64,000 nt of DNA, taken from the NCBI GenBank assembly GCA_964534275.1, contig CAZHQG010000006.1:1-64000 (forward strand). Reading direction: 5' to 3'. Positions 46,273-55,394 of this stretch are shown here, in pieces; the first letter of the stretch is position 1; each line of letters opens with the position of its first letter. Source of the stretch: HRBIN30 sp964534275 (GTDB lineage Bacteria; Desulfobacterota; Binatia; HRBIN30). Under the pieces are notes generated by a model. The model was not told where the DNA came from, ran no database searches, and worked only from the letters and a program-made list of their open reading frames with translations. The position numbers were made by a program, and so were the translations under genes.

Positions 46273-46854
46273 TCACTCGGCCGTGCGCAAACTGAATCCC
46301 TGCGCACGGCGCTGCTGAAATCCTTCTTGCGTCATGGCCACTGCTTGCCGGGCCAGGCTTTGAGGATCCAAGATGTACACCACCCCAGTGGGCCCCTCCC
46401 AAAATCCTTTCACGTGAGGACGCCCGACCTCCGCCGCAGAAGCCGGCCGGATGTCTTTCGGACTGATGGGGCGCACCTCGCGCACCCGGTCGACCACGAG
46501 GCCCATGTGGACGTTTTCCACGGAAAGAACGAGGACGTGGTCCTCGGGCGTGAACGGTCGCGGCTCGAAACCGAGGAGCAAGTCGAACCGGACGAGCGGC
46601 AGTACTTCGCCACGCAAATTGATCACGCCGAGCAAGATCTCGGGTGCACGCGGAACTGGCGCGGGCACTTCGTCGAACAAGACCTCCCGCGCAGCGCTGA
46701 CCGGCACCGCGAACAGTTCCCCGTTCCGAGCGAACACGCAGTGTTCTTGCCCGAGTTGCGCTAGGCGCTCGGTCAGTTGATCGGCGACATCCACTCTCGG
46801 TGGCGTCAGCGGAACTTCGGTGTTTGGCGAAGTCGCTGGGTGTTTGTCGGTCAT
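46273..46854 (-). CDS. cheW: CheW-type coupling protein
   Basis: 193 residues. A CheW SH3-like fold is indicated by CVFARNGELFAVPVSAAREVL, the ILGVINLRGEVLPLVRFDLLLG equivalent, and VHMGLVVDRVREV. It links receptor to CheA at the membrane array. An N-terminal Pro/Thr-rich extension of about 30 residues and a C-terminal tail are extra. The ATG overlaps the TGA of the upstream response-regulator gene by 4 bases, so the two are co-translated. Confidence 0.92.
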   Translation of the reverse strand: MTDKHPATSPNTEVPLTPPRVDVADQLTERLAQLGQEHCVFARNGELFAVPVSAAREVLFDEVPAPVPRAPEILLGVINLRGEVLPLVRFDLLLGFEPRPFTPEDHVLVLSVENVHMGLVVDRVREVRPISPKDIRPASAAEVGRPHVKGFWEGPTGVVYILDPQSLARQAVAMTQEGFQQRRAQGFSLRTAE

Positions 46855-47210
46855 ACGTATTTTCTCACAATCGCTAGCAAGTCGTTGGGCGAGAACGGTT
46901 TCGCGAGGTAATCGGAGGCGCCTTGGCGCTGGCCCCAGAACCGGTCGCTCTCTCCGTTCTTGGAACTCACGATCACCACGGGGATGTGCTTGGTGGCTGC
47001 GTCGCGCTTGAGCTGCCGGCAGGTCGCGAAGCCGTCCTGTCCGGGCATGACGATGTCGAGCAAAATTAGATCGGGCTGCTCGGTTCGCGCTCGCTCGATG
47101 GCTTCCATCCCATTGCTTGCCCTAATGCATTCGTACCCGGCTGGGCGCAAAGTGTCGGCCATGAGTTGTACGTCGCTACGCATATCGTCCACGATGAGAA
47201 TTTTCGGCAT
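46851..47210 (-). CDS. CheY-like single-domain response regulator (PilG/PilH-like)
   Basis: 119 residues from the ATG at 47210, which has a GGAGGGG site; an upstream in-frame extension is not conserved. All receiver residues are present: the VDD pair (ILIVDD), the phospho-acceptor Asp in LILLDIVMPGQDG, Ser in VIVSS, and Lys in LAKPF. It consists of one domain only, so it is a diffusible phosphate target of the CheA hybrid. It overlaps cheW by 4 bases. Confidence 0.93.
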   Translation of the reverse strand: MPKILIVDDMRSDVQLMADTLRPAGYECIRASNGMEAIERARTEQPDLILLDIVMPGQDGFATCRQLKRDAATKHIPVVIVSSKNGESDRFWGQRQGASDYLAKPFSPNDLLAIVRKYV

Positions 47211-47273
47211 GGTCGTTGATTCCCCTCCAAATAGGACAATTCGTTCCATTTGATGGATTGAGTGCGGCTGCGT

Positions 47274-48785
47274 TCATGAAGCGCTGAGAGATTCCCCGCT
47301 CAGCGACGGGCTGGGCTCGGCTGTCTCGAATTCGTTCGACGCACCCGCGATCGGCTCTGCCATTGCTTCCTGCTGGCTGGGCGAGCGGTCTTCCGCGAGG
47401 ATGTGCTCGGCCTCGAAAAGGGATTGGGCAACGACGCGAATCCCGCGAACACCGAGCGCCTCTTCCCGGGCCCGCGGATCTTCCAAAGCCGCGGGTGGGG
47501 TACGTTCTGCGGTTGCGACCCCAATGACGCGAGCGTTCTGCAGCTCTGGCAGCCGTGCGGCGACGGCAAGTTGCTCCCAGAGAGCACCGGACCACGTCAC
47601 CTCGGCCAAAACCACCGTTGGTCCGAACAGTCGCACCACCATGGGGAGTTGACGAAAGCCCTCGGTGACTTGGAACACTTGCCAGTCGGGGTGCGCGGCC
47701 ACGAGTGCCGGAAGCTGGCGATGCACAGTTCCTCCCTTGGAGCAAACCACGAGGACGCGTGGTCGCTGCACAGTAGAGTCGTGCCCCAGAGCACCAGCCG
47801 ACGTAGCCCGGAAGACCAAGCGACAAGCTCGCCGGAAAATCTCGTGCAGGGATTCGTCGAACGACCGCACAGAGCCGTCGCCATACAAGCGGTACCGGGC
47901 TCCGGAACGCGCGTGCTCGAGCCCTTCTCCCAGTTCCCGTACCAGCGCTTCGAGAATTTCGATGTAGGATTTCGCCTGATCTGCAGCGGCCCCGAGCGGT
48001 GTGTCGACTTCTTCGACATACACCCCTTCGGTGCTCGAACGCAGCGTCTCGAACATGAGATCGAGCGCCTCGCGCCGTGCAGCTTCGGAGGCGAACGGCG
48101 AGTGCGCTTCCACTCGCATGCCCTCGGCCAACGGAAGAGAAGGCAGCGGCCGTCGCGGAGCCGGCCGTGGCCGTGGTGCCACCCGAGCAGGTGGGGCCAA
48201 GGGTTCGGCTGCCAGCGGCGGCGCCACGGGTTCCGGCGGCGTCGCCACTGGAGGTGGAGTCGGGGTAGGGGGTGGAGCTTGTTCGCTGGTCCAGCTTGGC
48301 GGTGGAGGCGTCGGGGCAACTGGCGCAACTGGCGCAACTGGCGGGATGGAGAGACCTTCGGCTTCGTGCACCGGCACTGCTGCCTTGACTTGCTCTCCCG
48401 CCGCCGTTTTGGCCAAGACCTCAGCGACGATGCCGGTAACCACCTGCGGCTTGAAGGGCTTGGCAATGTAGCTGACGACGTTGTGGGCGTCGCGATACGC
48501 TTGCCGGATCTCCGCTCCCTTTGCGGAGACGAGAATCACAGGAATGTGAGCCGTTTCAGGATCCAAGGCCAACTGTTGGCACACTTCACTCCCGCGCATG
48601 TCGGGGAGGATGAAGTCGAGAAGGATCACGTCCGGCTTGAACGACCTGGCTTTCGCTAGCGCATCTGCGCCGTCTACTGCCAACTCGAGGTCATAACCGG
48701 CAGGCTTGAGGACAATTTCCAACGCCTTCCGAATCGTCAGGCTGTCATCCACTCCGAGAACTCGGGGTTTTCTTTCCGACATCAT
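47274..48785 (-). CDS. Response regulator receiver with Pro-rich linker and uncharacterised C-terminal domains
   Basis: 503 residues starting with two tandem ATGs. Residues 1-125 are a complete receiver (VLGVDDS, VILLDFILPDM, ILVSAKG, IAKPF). Residues about 140-215 are a Pro/Ala-rich linker. Residues 220-340 form a helical domain (LDLMFETLRSSTEGVYVEEVDTP). The last 160 residues contain RVLVVCSKGGTVHRQLPALV and PTVVLAEVTWSGALW, which resemble a second alpha/beta receiver-like fold without its acidic pocket. No DNA-binding motif is seen, so the output is probably protein interaction within the array. It sits between the CheW-DUF4388 gene and the small CheY-like gene. Confidence 0.85.
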   Translation of the reverse strand: MMSERKPRVLGVDDSLTIRKALEIVLKPAGYDLELAVDGADALAKARSFKPDVILLDFILPDMRGSEVCQQLALDPETAHIPVILVSAKGAEIRQAYRDAHNVVSYIAKPFKPQVVTGIVAEVLAKTAAGEQVKAAVPVHEAEGLSIPPVAPVAPVAPTPPPPSWTSEQAPPPTPTPPPVATPPEPVAPPLAAEPLAPPARVAPRPRPAPRRPLPSLPLAEGMRVEAHSPFASEAARREALDLMFETLRSSTEGVYVEEVDTPLGAAADQAKSYIEILEALVRELGEGLEHARSGARYRLYGDGSVRSFDESLHEIFRRACRLVFRATSAGALGHDSTVQRPRVLVVCSKGGTVHRQLPALVAAHPDWQVFQVTEGFRQLPMVVRLFGPTVVLAEVTWSGALWEQLAVAARLPELQNARVIGVATAERTPPAALEDPRAREEALGVRGIRVVAQSLFEAEHILAEDRSPSQQEAMAEPIAGASNEFETAEPSPSLSGESLSAS

Positions 48786-48809
48786 GAATTCGCTCCCGTT
48801 GCTTCGTTC

Positions 48810-49820
48810 TCAGCGGGCCTCGCGGAGGTGCTTCACCCGCCGCTCGTCCGTCAGTTGCTGCACAATCTCCGTAAGAACCCACGCGGGAGAGTCGGCGATC
48901 CGGCGAAGGTGGCCCGCAGTGTCGCCCGGCTGAAAGGAGTACGTGCCTTCGCGAAGGGCGAGAATTTCTTTCAAGGCCTCAGCACCTCGCTGGTCGGCGC
49001 ACTCTGCGTCGATGAGCGCACCGCTACGGAAAATGACCGAAGCCTTGCCTTTGGGGCTTTCTACTTGCACGGTGCCAGATTGGCCGGCTGCGGCGAGTTC
49101 GAGCAAATCCCGCAAAAATTGCTCGCTGCCGAGCGAGCCTTGAACCCCTCCGTTCAAGCCGTGCACTTCTTCGAGCGCTTTCAAAACCGTCCTGGCCGCA
49201 GCAGCGGCACGCGTGAGCCCGTTGCGCTTGGCAAGGCGCGCGTAGGTTCTCAATCCGGCCGCTGTGCATTGCTTGCGTAGCTCCGGCACCAACCGATCGA
49301 GCCGAGCTTGCCGGTCGCGGAACGCCAGGGCCTCCTCCAGCAAGGGATCCAACGCGTCGCGCAGCGTATTGCTGAGGATTCGGTTGGGATCGAGCAGCAC
49401 GTGCACCGCACCATCGATCTCCACGAGGTGCCCCACCGGATGGCCGCCATCGCGCAGCAGAGCTGCGGCGACCGGAGCACGCTCTGCGAGGTCTAGTTCG
49501 CGAACGCCGGTGAATTCGTCTACCCGCAGCGCGAGCAACGCGGAACCGGAGCGTACCACAGCAAACGCAGGCCGTTCCGCCACTCCGAGCACATCGTCCA
49601 GCCCGAACGCCTGGCGCAAGTCGACGACCCACGCGGGTTGGCCACGATGTATGAGGAATTGCTGCGCCGAGCCGTCGGCTGCCTTGAGCGTGTGGAGAAC
49701 CACTTCTCTGCGGGGGTAGATGGCTTCCACCCAGTCCGCGTGCAGGCAAAACTTGCCGTCGTCGACATGGAACACGAGAACGCGACTCATCGTCGCTGGC
49801 GTTGTTTGCTTCACTTCCAC
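48810..49820 (-). CDS. CheW-like domain fused to DUF4388 (PATAN) domain
   Basis: 336 residues from a GTG at 49820 chosen because GGAGGG lies 6 bases upstream; an ATG at 49790 and one at 49847 are in frame. The N-terminal half (VLVFHVDDGKFCLHADWVEAIYP, GQPAWVVDLRQAFGL) is CheW-like. The C-terminal half (FLRDLLELAAAGQSGTVQV, ASVIFRSGALIDAEC, LALREGTYSFQPGD) matches DUF4388/PATAN, which is common in two-component and GTPase signalling. It is the first gene of the chemosensory operon and may connect the array to a specific output. Confidence 0.85.
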   Translation of the reverse strand: MEVKQTTPATMSRVLVFHVDDGKFCLHADWVEAIYPRREVVLHTLKAADGSAQQFLIHRGQPAWVVDLRQAFGLDDVLGVAERPAFAVVRSGSALLALRVDEFTGVRELDLAERAPVAAALLRDGGHPVGHLVEIDGAVHVLLDPNRILSNTLRDALDPLLEEALAFRDRQARLDRLVPELRKQCTAAGLRTYARLAKRNGLTRAAAAARTVLKALEEVHGLNGGVQGSLGSEQFLRDLLELAAAGQSGTVQVESPKGKASVIFRSGALIDAECADQRGAEALKEILALREGTYSFQPGDTAGHLRRIADSPAWVLTEIVQQLTDERRVKHLREAR

Positions 49821-50047
49821 CTTGAGCCCTCCAGGAACGCACGGCATTCAGCAGAAGCTGTGCCAGTTGTTAGGTGTGGTAGTTGGGCGAAACTCAGCAC
49901 CCGTCCGCCTGCGCGACCTGGTACTCTGTTGGCGCTGCGTTCGTTTGGTGCCGCAAAAAATGATAGGGGGCGCACAATTTTGTGAGCTTTTTGCGCGATC
50001 CCTGCCATTTTTCGCGTCAGCACAGTGTTTGCACGTTTTGAACGCTC

Positions 50048-50398
50048 ATGAGACTTCCACTGATTACGGGGATGTTTGCGGTTATGGTGTTGCTGTGGAC
50101 TGACCTCAGTGTGGGCCAGGGGGTGGATTGGACTGAGTACTTTCCAGACGACCCGCTCGCTCGACCGGAACACCGAGCGAAAAAAGAGAGAAAAGAAGAG
50201 GCGAGTGCCGCTCATCAAGGTTCGAGTCCTGCCGCGCCCGACAAAACCCAAAAGCAAGAGTCAGCTTCTCGTTCCGAGAATTCCTCTGCGTCCGGATCGA
50301 CGGCTCGCGCGAAAAGAGGGAAAGCCAGTCGCACTTCGGAGGAGAGCTCCCGCGCTAGGCCGGGAAACGCCGGCTCGAAGCGCAGGCAGGCGAATTAA
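50048..50398 (+). CDS. Small secreted basic protein of unknown function
   Basis: 116 residues. Residues 1-23 look like a signal peptide (LITGMFAVMVLLWTDLSVG). The remainder is low-complexity and Ser/Lys/Arg/Ala-rich, ending in a basic tail, after a short VDWTEYFPDDPLARPEH segment. No ribosome site is obvious and I recognise no family. It lies alone between the chemosensory and hydrogenase operons. The signal peptide and the frame's length support it, but it could be spurious. Confidence 0.5.
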   Translation: MRLPLITGMFAVMVLLWTDLSVGQGVDWTEYFPDDPLARPEHRAKKERKEEASAAHQGSSPAAPDKTQKQESASRSENSSASGSTARAKRGKASRTSEESSRARPGNAGSKRRQAN

Positions 50399-50632
50399 AC
50401 GCTGTAACGCGACTTGGTTGCCTTGCGCTGGTGGGAACTGCCCGCGGAGCGCACAAGCGCTGTTCTCAAGATCTGCCCCGGGTGGCAACGCGGCTCGAGC
50501 AGAGCAACGAGGGATCCCAGGCTTCGATTCACACTCCCGGCGGTTTTCGCCTGATGCGGCCGGCGGCTGTGCGGGCGCGGATTCTTACCGCACGTTCTGT
50601 ACGTAGCGAACGTCGGAGCCCAACTGGGTTGC

Positions 50633-51694
50633 TTAACAAATTCGTGGGAGTTGCTCGCCGCTGAGCATGTGGAGGAAGCGGCTTGTACCGAGTCGGCTCC
50701 TTAAAGTCACATGACCACGAGGGGTTGCTTCAACTTCCCCAATGATGGCTGGCACGGTTTCCGTGGATCGCGACCCCAGGATTTCCAAAGCACGTTCCGC
50801 TTCATGAGCGGGTACGAAAGCGACAAAGCGGCCCTCGTTGGCAACGTAAAGCGGATCCAGTCCGAGGATCTCGCAAGCTCCGCGGACATCGTCGCGAACA
50901 GCGATGTGGTCTTCGTGGATGACAATGTGCGTGCCCGAGGTTTCTGCCAGTTCCAGAAGCGCTGTAGCCAAACCACCGCGCGTGAGGTCCCGCAAACAGT
51001 GCACGGCAACCCCGTGCTCGAACAGCGCGCTCGTGAGTTGGTGAAGGGGAGCACAGTCGCTCTCAATCTCGGTTTCGAACTGTAACGACTCGCGGGCTGC
51101 CATGATGGCGATGCCGTGACGACCAATATCTCCGCTCAGAATGACGGCGTCTCCTACCTGAATTGCACTGGGCGACACGGGCAGGTCGTGCTCGATGACG
51201 CCAACTCCGCTCGTATTGATGAACAAACCGTCGCCCTTGCCTTTGTCGACCACCTTGGTGTCACCCGTCACGATTTGCACCCCGGCTTGCCGTGCCGCCT
51301 CGGCCATCGAGGAGATCACCCGCCACAACGTTTCCATGGGCAGGCCTTCTTCCAGCACGAGTCCGACACTCAAGTACAACGGGCGAGCACCACACATTGC
51401 CAAATCGTTCACGGTGCCGTTGACGGCGAGCGTTCCAATGTTGCCTCCGGGGAAAAACAAGGGGCGCACGACGTAGGAGTCGGTCGTGAAGGCAATGCGC
51501 TTCCCTTCGAGCGGAAAGACGGCCCCGTCGTGGCGCGCTTCGAGCCACGGATTGCGGAAGCTTGCCAGAAACATCTTGGCCACGAGTTCGTGCATGAGTT
51601 TTCCCCCGCCGCCGTGCGCGAGCAGCACTACCGGATACTGGTCTAAGGGGACAGGGCAAACGAAGGAGCCATGTTCCAAGCTACGTTCGCCCAT
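50633..51694 (-). CDS. hypE: Hydrogenase maturation protein HypE (carbamoyl dehydratase)
   Basis: 353 residues from the ATG at 51694, which has GGAGG 5 bases upstream; longer in-frame starts overlap hypD further. It has LLAHGGGGKLMHELV, NGTVNDLAMCGA and VIEHDLPVSPS, and ends in the diagnostic C-terminal PRIC whose Cys carries the thiocarboxamide made with HypF. HypE dehydrates this to the cyanide ligand of the hydrogenase iron. It is the last gene of the operon and overlaps hypD by 14 bases. The 234 bases downstream to 50399 contain nothing I recognise. Confidence 0.95.
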   Translation of the reverse strand: MGERSLEHGSFVCPVPLDQYPVVLLAHGGGGKLMHELVAKMFLASFRNPWLEARHDGAVFPLEGKRIAFTTDSYVVRPLFFPGGNIGTLAVNGTVNDLAMCGARPLYLSVGLVLEEGLPMETLWRVISSMAEAARQAGVQIVTGDTKVVDKGKGDGLFINTSGVGVIEHDLPVSPSAIQVGDAVILSGDIGRHGIAIMAARESLQFETEIESDCAPLHQLTSALFEHGVAVHCLRDLTRGGLATALLELAETSGTHIVIHEDHIAVRDDVRGACEILGLDPLYVANEGRFVAFVPAHEAERALEILGSRSTETVPAIIGEVEATPRGHVTLRSRLGTSRFLHMLSGEQLPRIC

Positions 51695-52790
51695 CCTGGC
51701 CTCCGGCGACATGGCGGTAGCGGTAGTAAGCCGCGCACGCTCCCTCGGACGAAACCATCGTCGGCCCCAACGGATGTTCGGGAGTGCAGGTTGTGGCAAA
51801 AGCGGGACACTCTAGCGGTCGTTTGGCTCCCTGAAGCACGAGCCCGCTGATGCAGGTTGTGTCGTGATCGGGCGGCGCGACGGAAATCCCAAAGCGACGC
51901 TCCGCGTCGTAGCGCGCGTAAGGCTCTGCCAGTCCGAGACCGCTGCGAGGAATCTCCCCGAGGCCGCGCCAGTGGCGGGGAACAACTTGGAACACCTCGC
52001 GCAGGGCTGCTTGCGCTGCTTGGTTCCCGTCCCGCCGCACGGCGCGAGCGTACTGATTTTCCACGACAGCGCGGCCCGACTCGAGTTGCTGAACACAGAG
52101 GAGCACTCCCTGCAAGATGTCGATCGGCTCGAACCCAGTGACGACCACCGGCACATGGTACTGTTGTGCGATGGGCTCGTATTCAGCGTATCCCATCACT
52201 GTGCAAACGTGACCGGCCGCGAGGAACCCTTGCACCTTGCAGCCTGGCGATTCGAGGATCGCCCGTAGCACGGGAGGCACGAGAAAGTGCGACACGAGAA
52301 GGGAAAAGTTCTCGATGCCGCGCCGGCGAGCCTCGAGAACGGCCATTGCGTTGGCCGGCGCCGTGGTCTCGAAGCCGACAGCAAAGAACACCACCTCGCG
52401 GTGCGGGTTCGCTGCCGCGATCTGCACGGCATCCAGCGGCGAGTACACGATGCGTACGTCGCCACCCTCGGCTTTCACACGGAGCAAGTCCGAAGAACTT
52501 CCGGGCACGCGTAGCATGTCGCCGAAGGAACAGAAAATGACTTCGGGCAGCCTGGCAATGGCGATTGCCTTGTCGATCAGTTCGACCGGCGTGACGCACA
52601 CGGGACATCCAGGGCCGTGCACCAATCGAATTTCCGGCGGCAGGAGTTGATCGATCCCGAAGCGCACGATGGCGTGCGTTTGACCGCCACAAACCTCCAT
52701 GATGGTCCATGGGCGCTGCACGATGCGCGCGAGGGCTTCCGCATATCTCCGTGCCGTCTTGGCGTCGCGGTATTCGTCGAGGTACTTCAT
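51681..52790 (-). CDS. hypD: Hydrogenase maturation factor HypD (Fe-CN/CO scaffold)
   Basis: 369 residues. It has the conserved CGGQTHAI near residue 34, GPGCPVCVTP near 59-68, and a C-terminal cysteine set (CTPEHPLGPTMVSSEGACAAY) for the [4Fe-4S] cluster. HypD with HypC builds the Fe(CN)2CO unit before delivery to the large subunit. It overlaps hypC by 4 bases at its start (ATGA) and hypE at its end. Confidence 0.96.
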   Translation of the reverse strand: MKYLDEYRDAKTARRYAEALARIVQRPWTIMEVCGGQTHAIVRFGIDQLLPPEIRLVHGPGCPVCVTPVELIDKAIAIARLPEVIFCSFGDMLRVPGSSSDLLRVKAEGGDVRIVYSPLDAVQIAAANPHREVVFFAVGFETTAPANAMAVLEARRRGIENFSLLVSHFLVPPVLRAILESPGCKVQGFLAAGHVCTVMGYAEYEPIAQQYHVPVVVTGFEPIDILQGVLLCVQQLESGRAVVENQYARAVRRDGNQAAQAALREVFQVVPRHWRGLGEIPRSGLGLAEPYARYDAERRFGISVAPPDHDTTCISGLVLQGAKRPLECPAFATTCTPEHPLGPTMVSSEGACAAYYRYRHVAGGQDGRT

Positions 52791-53038
52791 CCGTCGTTTT
52801 CTTCTCGGTCGAGCTCGCCGAGTTCGTGCAAATAGGTAAATACACGTTGTGCTTCGTCGGGATTCACGATTCCAATTGCAAAGCCAACGTGGACGAGGAC
52901 GTAGTCCCCAATCCGGGCCTCGGGAACGTACGCAAGGTGCACTTCCTTGACGATGCCGCCAAAGCTCACCCGGGCGGTACGCAGTAAGGGATCGTCGCCT
53001 TGAATCGCGAGAATTTTACCTGGAACCGCAAGACACAT
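52787..53038 (-). CDS. hypC: Hydrogenase assembly chaperone HypC
   Basis: 83 residues. The mature-type N-terminus MCLAVPGKI carries the essential Cys2 that binds the iron unit and the large subunit. GDYVLVHVGFAIGIVNPDEA matches the OB-fold family end. It overlaps hypF by 23 bases and hypD by 4. Confidence 0.95.
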   Translation of the reverse strand: MCLAVPGKILAIQGDDPLLRTARVSFGGIVKEVHLAYVPEARIGDYVLVHVGFAIGIVNPDEAQRVFTYLHELGELDREENDG

Positions 53039-55394
53039 GGCGGACTCCTTCGGCGACCCCTTCGATTTCACGACTTGCGACCACGAGCTGCCCCAGTGCG
53101 ATGCTGCCGTCGTTCGGTGGAATTTGTCGCGGCCACGCCGTGCCAAGGCCCTCGCGCTGCAAATGTGCGACCACACGTTCCAGGAGGAGCTTGTTTTGAA
53201 AGCATCCTCCACTCAGCACCACGGTGGGATGCGCAAAGCGGCGTGCGACCTTCACGACGATCCCCGCAAGCGTCTCGTGAAACTTGGTGCCAATCATAGG
53301 AACGGGAAGCCCTGCGCGGAGATCCGCGACGATTCCGTGTAGCATCTCGCGCCAATCGACCACGAGCGGACCATCGTTCCCGGGCTCCTCGATCGTAAAT
53401 GGATACATGGACTCCGTGGGCGGTGCCCCCTCGCTTGCGAACTCGAGTTCCATTGCAGCTTGCGCTTCGAATTGTGCCACCAGTCGCAAGCCTAGCAGCG
53501 CTGCCACACCATCGAAGAGGCGCCCCACCGCCGTGGTTCGGAGGCAAAGAGCCATTTTCTTCAGCATGGTCGAGAAAACACGGATCTCCTCTGGGGTGCA
53601 CGATTTCACCGGCGCGAGGTCGTCGTGCTCCGGCCACGAAGGACCAAAGAGTTCATACAACAAGGCAATGGCGATCCGGCGAGGCTCGCGAATAGCCGCT
53701 TCTCCGCCGAGAAGCACAAAGGGCCGCAGGTGGGCGACGCGAGCAACCTGCCGCTCACGCACGGAGAAAAACTCACCGCCCCAAACCGTACCGTCCAATC
53801 CGTAGCCCGTGCCGTCCCACGCGACGCCAAGGACGTGATCTTCGAGCCCGTTATCGGCCATGCACGCAAAAATGTGCGCTACGTGGTGCTGGACTGGATG
53901 TACCCGCAATCCTGAGTTCTGGGCGTGGCGGGTGGACGCGTAGTCTGGATGGGCATCGGCGACCAACACCGAGGGCTCGACTCGATGAATTTGTTGAAGG
54001 TGCCGATATACGCTCGCGAAGGTGGCCTGTGCAGCGGCTGTGTCGAGGTCACCAACGTGCTGGCTCAGTACCGCTTGGCCGTTCCACCCCAGGGCGATCG
54101 TGTTCTTCCCGTGCGCGCCCACGGCGAGCATCGGCTGTTTGATGAACGGCGCGGTGATTTTGAGCGGCGCGTAGCCTCGGGCTACGCGAAGGAAGAGTGG
54201 GCGTCCATTCACGACGCGAACGATCGAGTCGTCAGCATGTTGAGCGATGGGGCGGTTGTGGACGAGAAACAAGTCGGCAACGTTACCCAACCGCTCCAAC
54301 GCATCCGATTCATCCGTGCAAATGGGTTCCTCGGAACGATTCCCACTCGTGGCCACGAACGGGCGCCGGAGTGCCGCTGCGAGGAGGTGGTGCAGCGGCG
54401 TGTAGGGTAGCATGATGCCGAGGTACGGGTTGCCGGGCGCTATGGAATCCGCCAGACGGACTGCGCCCTCCGCTCCACGCACGACCGGAAACCGATGGGC
54501 TTTGCGCGCGAGCACGATGGGCGCCTGTGCAGAACAAAGCAGGGCAGCTTCCATTTCGGTGAGCAGGCAACATCGCTGTGCCCAGTCCAGGTCAGGCACC
54601 ATCACGGCGAGGGGCTTTGCAGGGCGCTGCTTCCGCTCTCGCAAGCGGAGCACGGCAGCTTCGTTGGTGGCGTCGACAAGCAAGTGAAATCCGCCCAAGC
54701 CCTTCACAGCGACGATGGCGCCTGCCGAAATGGCGGCCACGGATTGTAGAAGCGCGTCGTTTCCGGTTGCCAGCACGCGACCTGATGCGTCCCACAACTC
54801 CACCTGCGGGCCGCATCGAGGGCATGCGATTGCTTGTGCATGGAAGCGCCGATTCGCAGGGTCGTGGTATTCGCGCGAGCACTCGGTGCATAGCCGAAAC
54901 AACCGCATGGTCGTGTGTTCGCGGTCGTATGGCAAAGCGGTCGTCACAGTGAACCGTGGGCCGCAGTCCACGCAGGCAATGAACGGATACCTGTAGCGGC
55001 GGTCGTCAGGATCGAAGAGTTCTGCGAGACAGTTCGTGCACGTGGCAAGATCCGGGGGAGGCAACGTCGTGCACGTGTCGCCTCCGGAAGCGGAGCTGCG
55101 GATGGTAAACGCCGTGTCCCCTCGGGGCGAAACTGGTTCGGTCGCGATGCGTTCCACACGGAGGGAGCGCGGCGCATTGGTTCGAAGACGCCGATGAAAC
55201 TCTTGCACCGCATGCGCCTCGCCCTCGATTTCTAAGATGACTCCGTCCGGACCGTTGCAAACCCAGCCGGCGAGTCCGAGCTCCGTTGCTAGACGATACA
55301 CAAACGGACGAAAACCGACCCCTTGCACCACACCGTTTACCGCGATGCGAACGCGAAGCACACGTTGCGGAGATTCGCCGGGTGCCGTGTTCAT
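53016..55394 (-). CDS. hypF: Carbamoyltransferase HypF
   Basis: 792 residues from the ATG that overlaps hypA. The domains in order are acylphosphatase (GVVQGVGFRPF at 21-31), two zinc fingers (CTNCLAELF...CVDCG and CTECSREY...CPRCG), a YrdC-like domain with VKGLGGFHLLVDA and ATSGNRSEEPI, and a Kae1-like transferase domain (VQHHVAHIFA, VAWDGTGYG, LSGGCFQNKLL). It makes carbamoyl-adenylate and transfers the group to HypE Cys, the source of hydrogenase cyanide. Confidence 0.96.
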   Translation of the reverse strand: MNTAPGESPQRVLRVRIAVNGVVQGVGFRPFVYRLATELGLAGWVCNGPDGVILEIEGEAHAVQEFHRRLRTNAPRSLRVERIATEPVSPRGDTAFTIRSSASGGDTCTTLPPPDLATCTNCLAELFDPDDRRYRYPFIACVDCGPRFTVTTALPYDREHTTMRLFRLCTECSREYHDPANRRFHAQAIACPRCGPQVELWDASGRVLATGNDALLQSVAAISAGAIVAVKGLGGFHLLVDATNEAAVLRLRERKQRPAKPLAVMVPDLDWAQRCCLLTEMEAALLCSAQAPIVLARKAHRFPVVRGAEGAVRLADSIAPGNPYLGIMLPYTPLHHLLAAALRRPFVATSGNRSEEPICTDESDALERLGNVADLFLVHNRPIAQHADDSIVRVVNGRPLFLRVARGYAPLKITAPFIKQPMLAVGAHGKNTIALGWNGQAVLSQHVGDLDTAAAQATFASVYRHLQQIHRVEPSVLVADAHPDYASTRHAQNSGLRVHPVQHHVAHIFACMADNGLEDHVLGVAWDGTGYGLDGTVWGGEFFSVRERQVARVAHLRPFVLLGGEAAIREPRRIAIALLYELFGPSWPEHDDLAPVKSCTPEEIRVFSTMLKKMALCLRTTAVGRLFDGVAALLGLRLVAQFEAQAAMELEFASEGAPPTESMYPFTIEEPGNDGPLVVDWREMLHGIVADLRAGLPVPMIGTKFHETLAGIVVKVARRFAHPTVVLSGGCFQNKLLLERVVAHLQREGLGTAWPRQIPPNDGSIALGQLVVASREIEGVAEGVRHVSCGSR

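Noticed and set aside
47403..48659. Plus-strand open frame of 418 codons
   Set aside because: Antisense to the receiver/Pro-rich protein; Trp/Arg/Gly-rich composition mirrors the Pro-rich linker.
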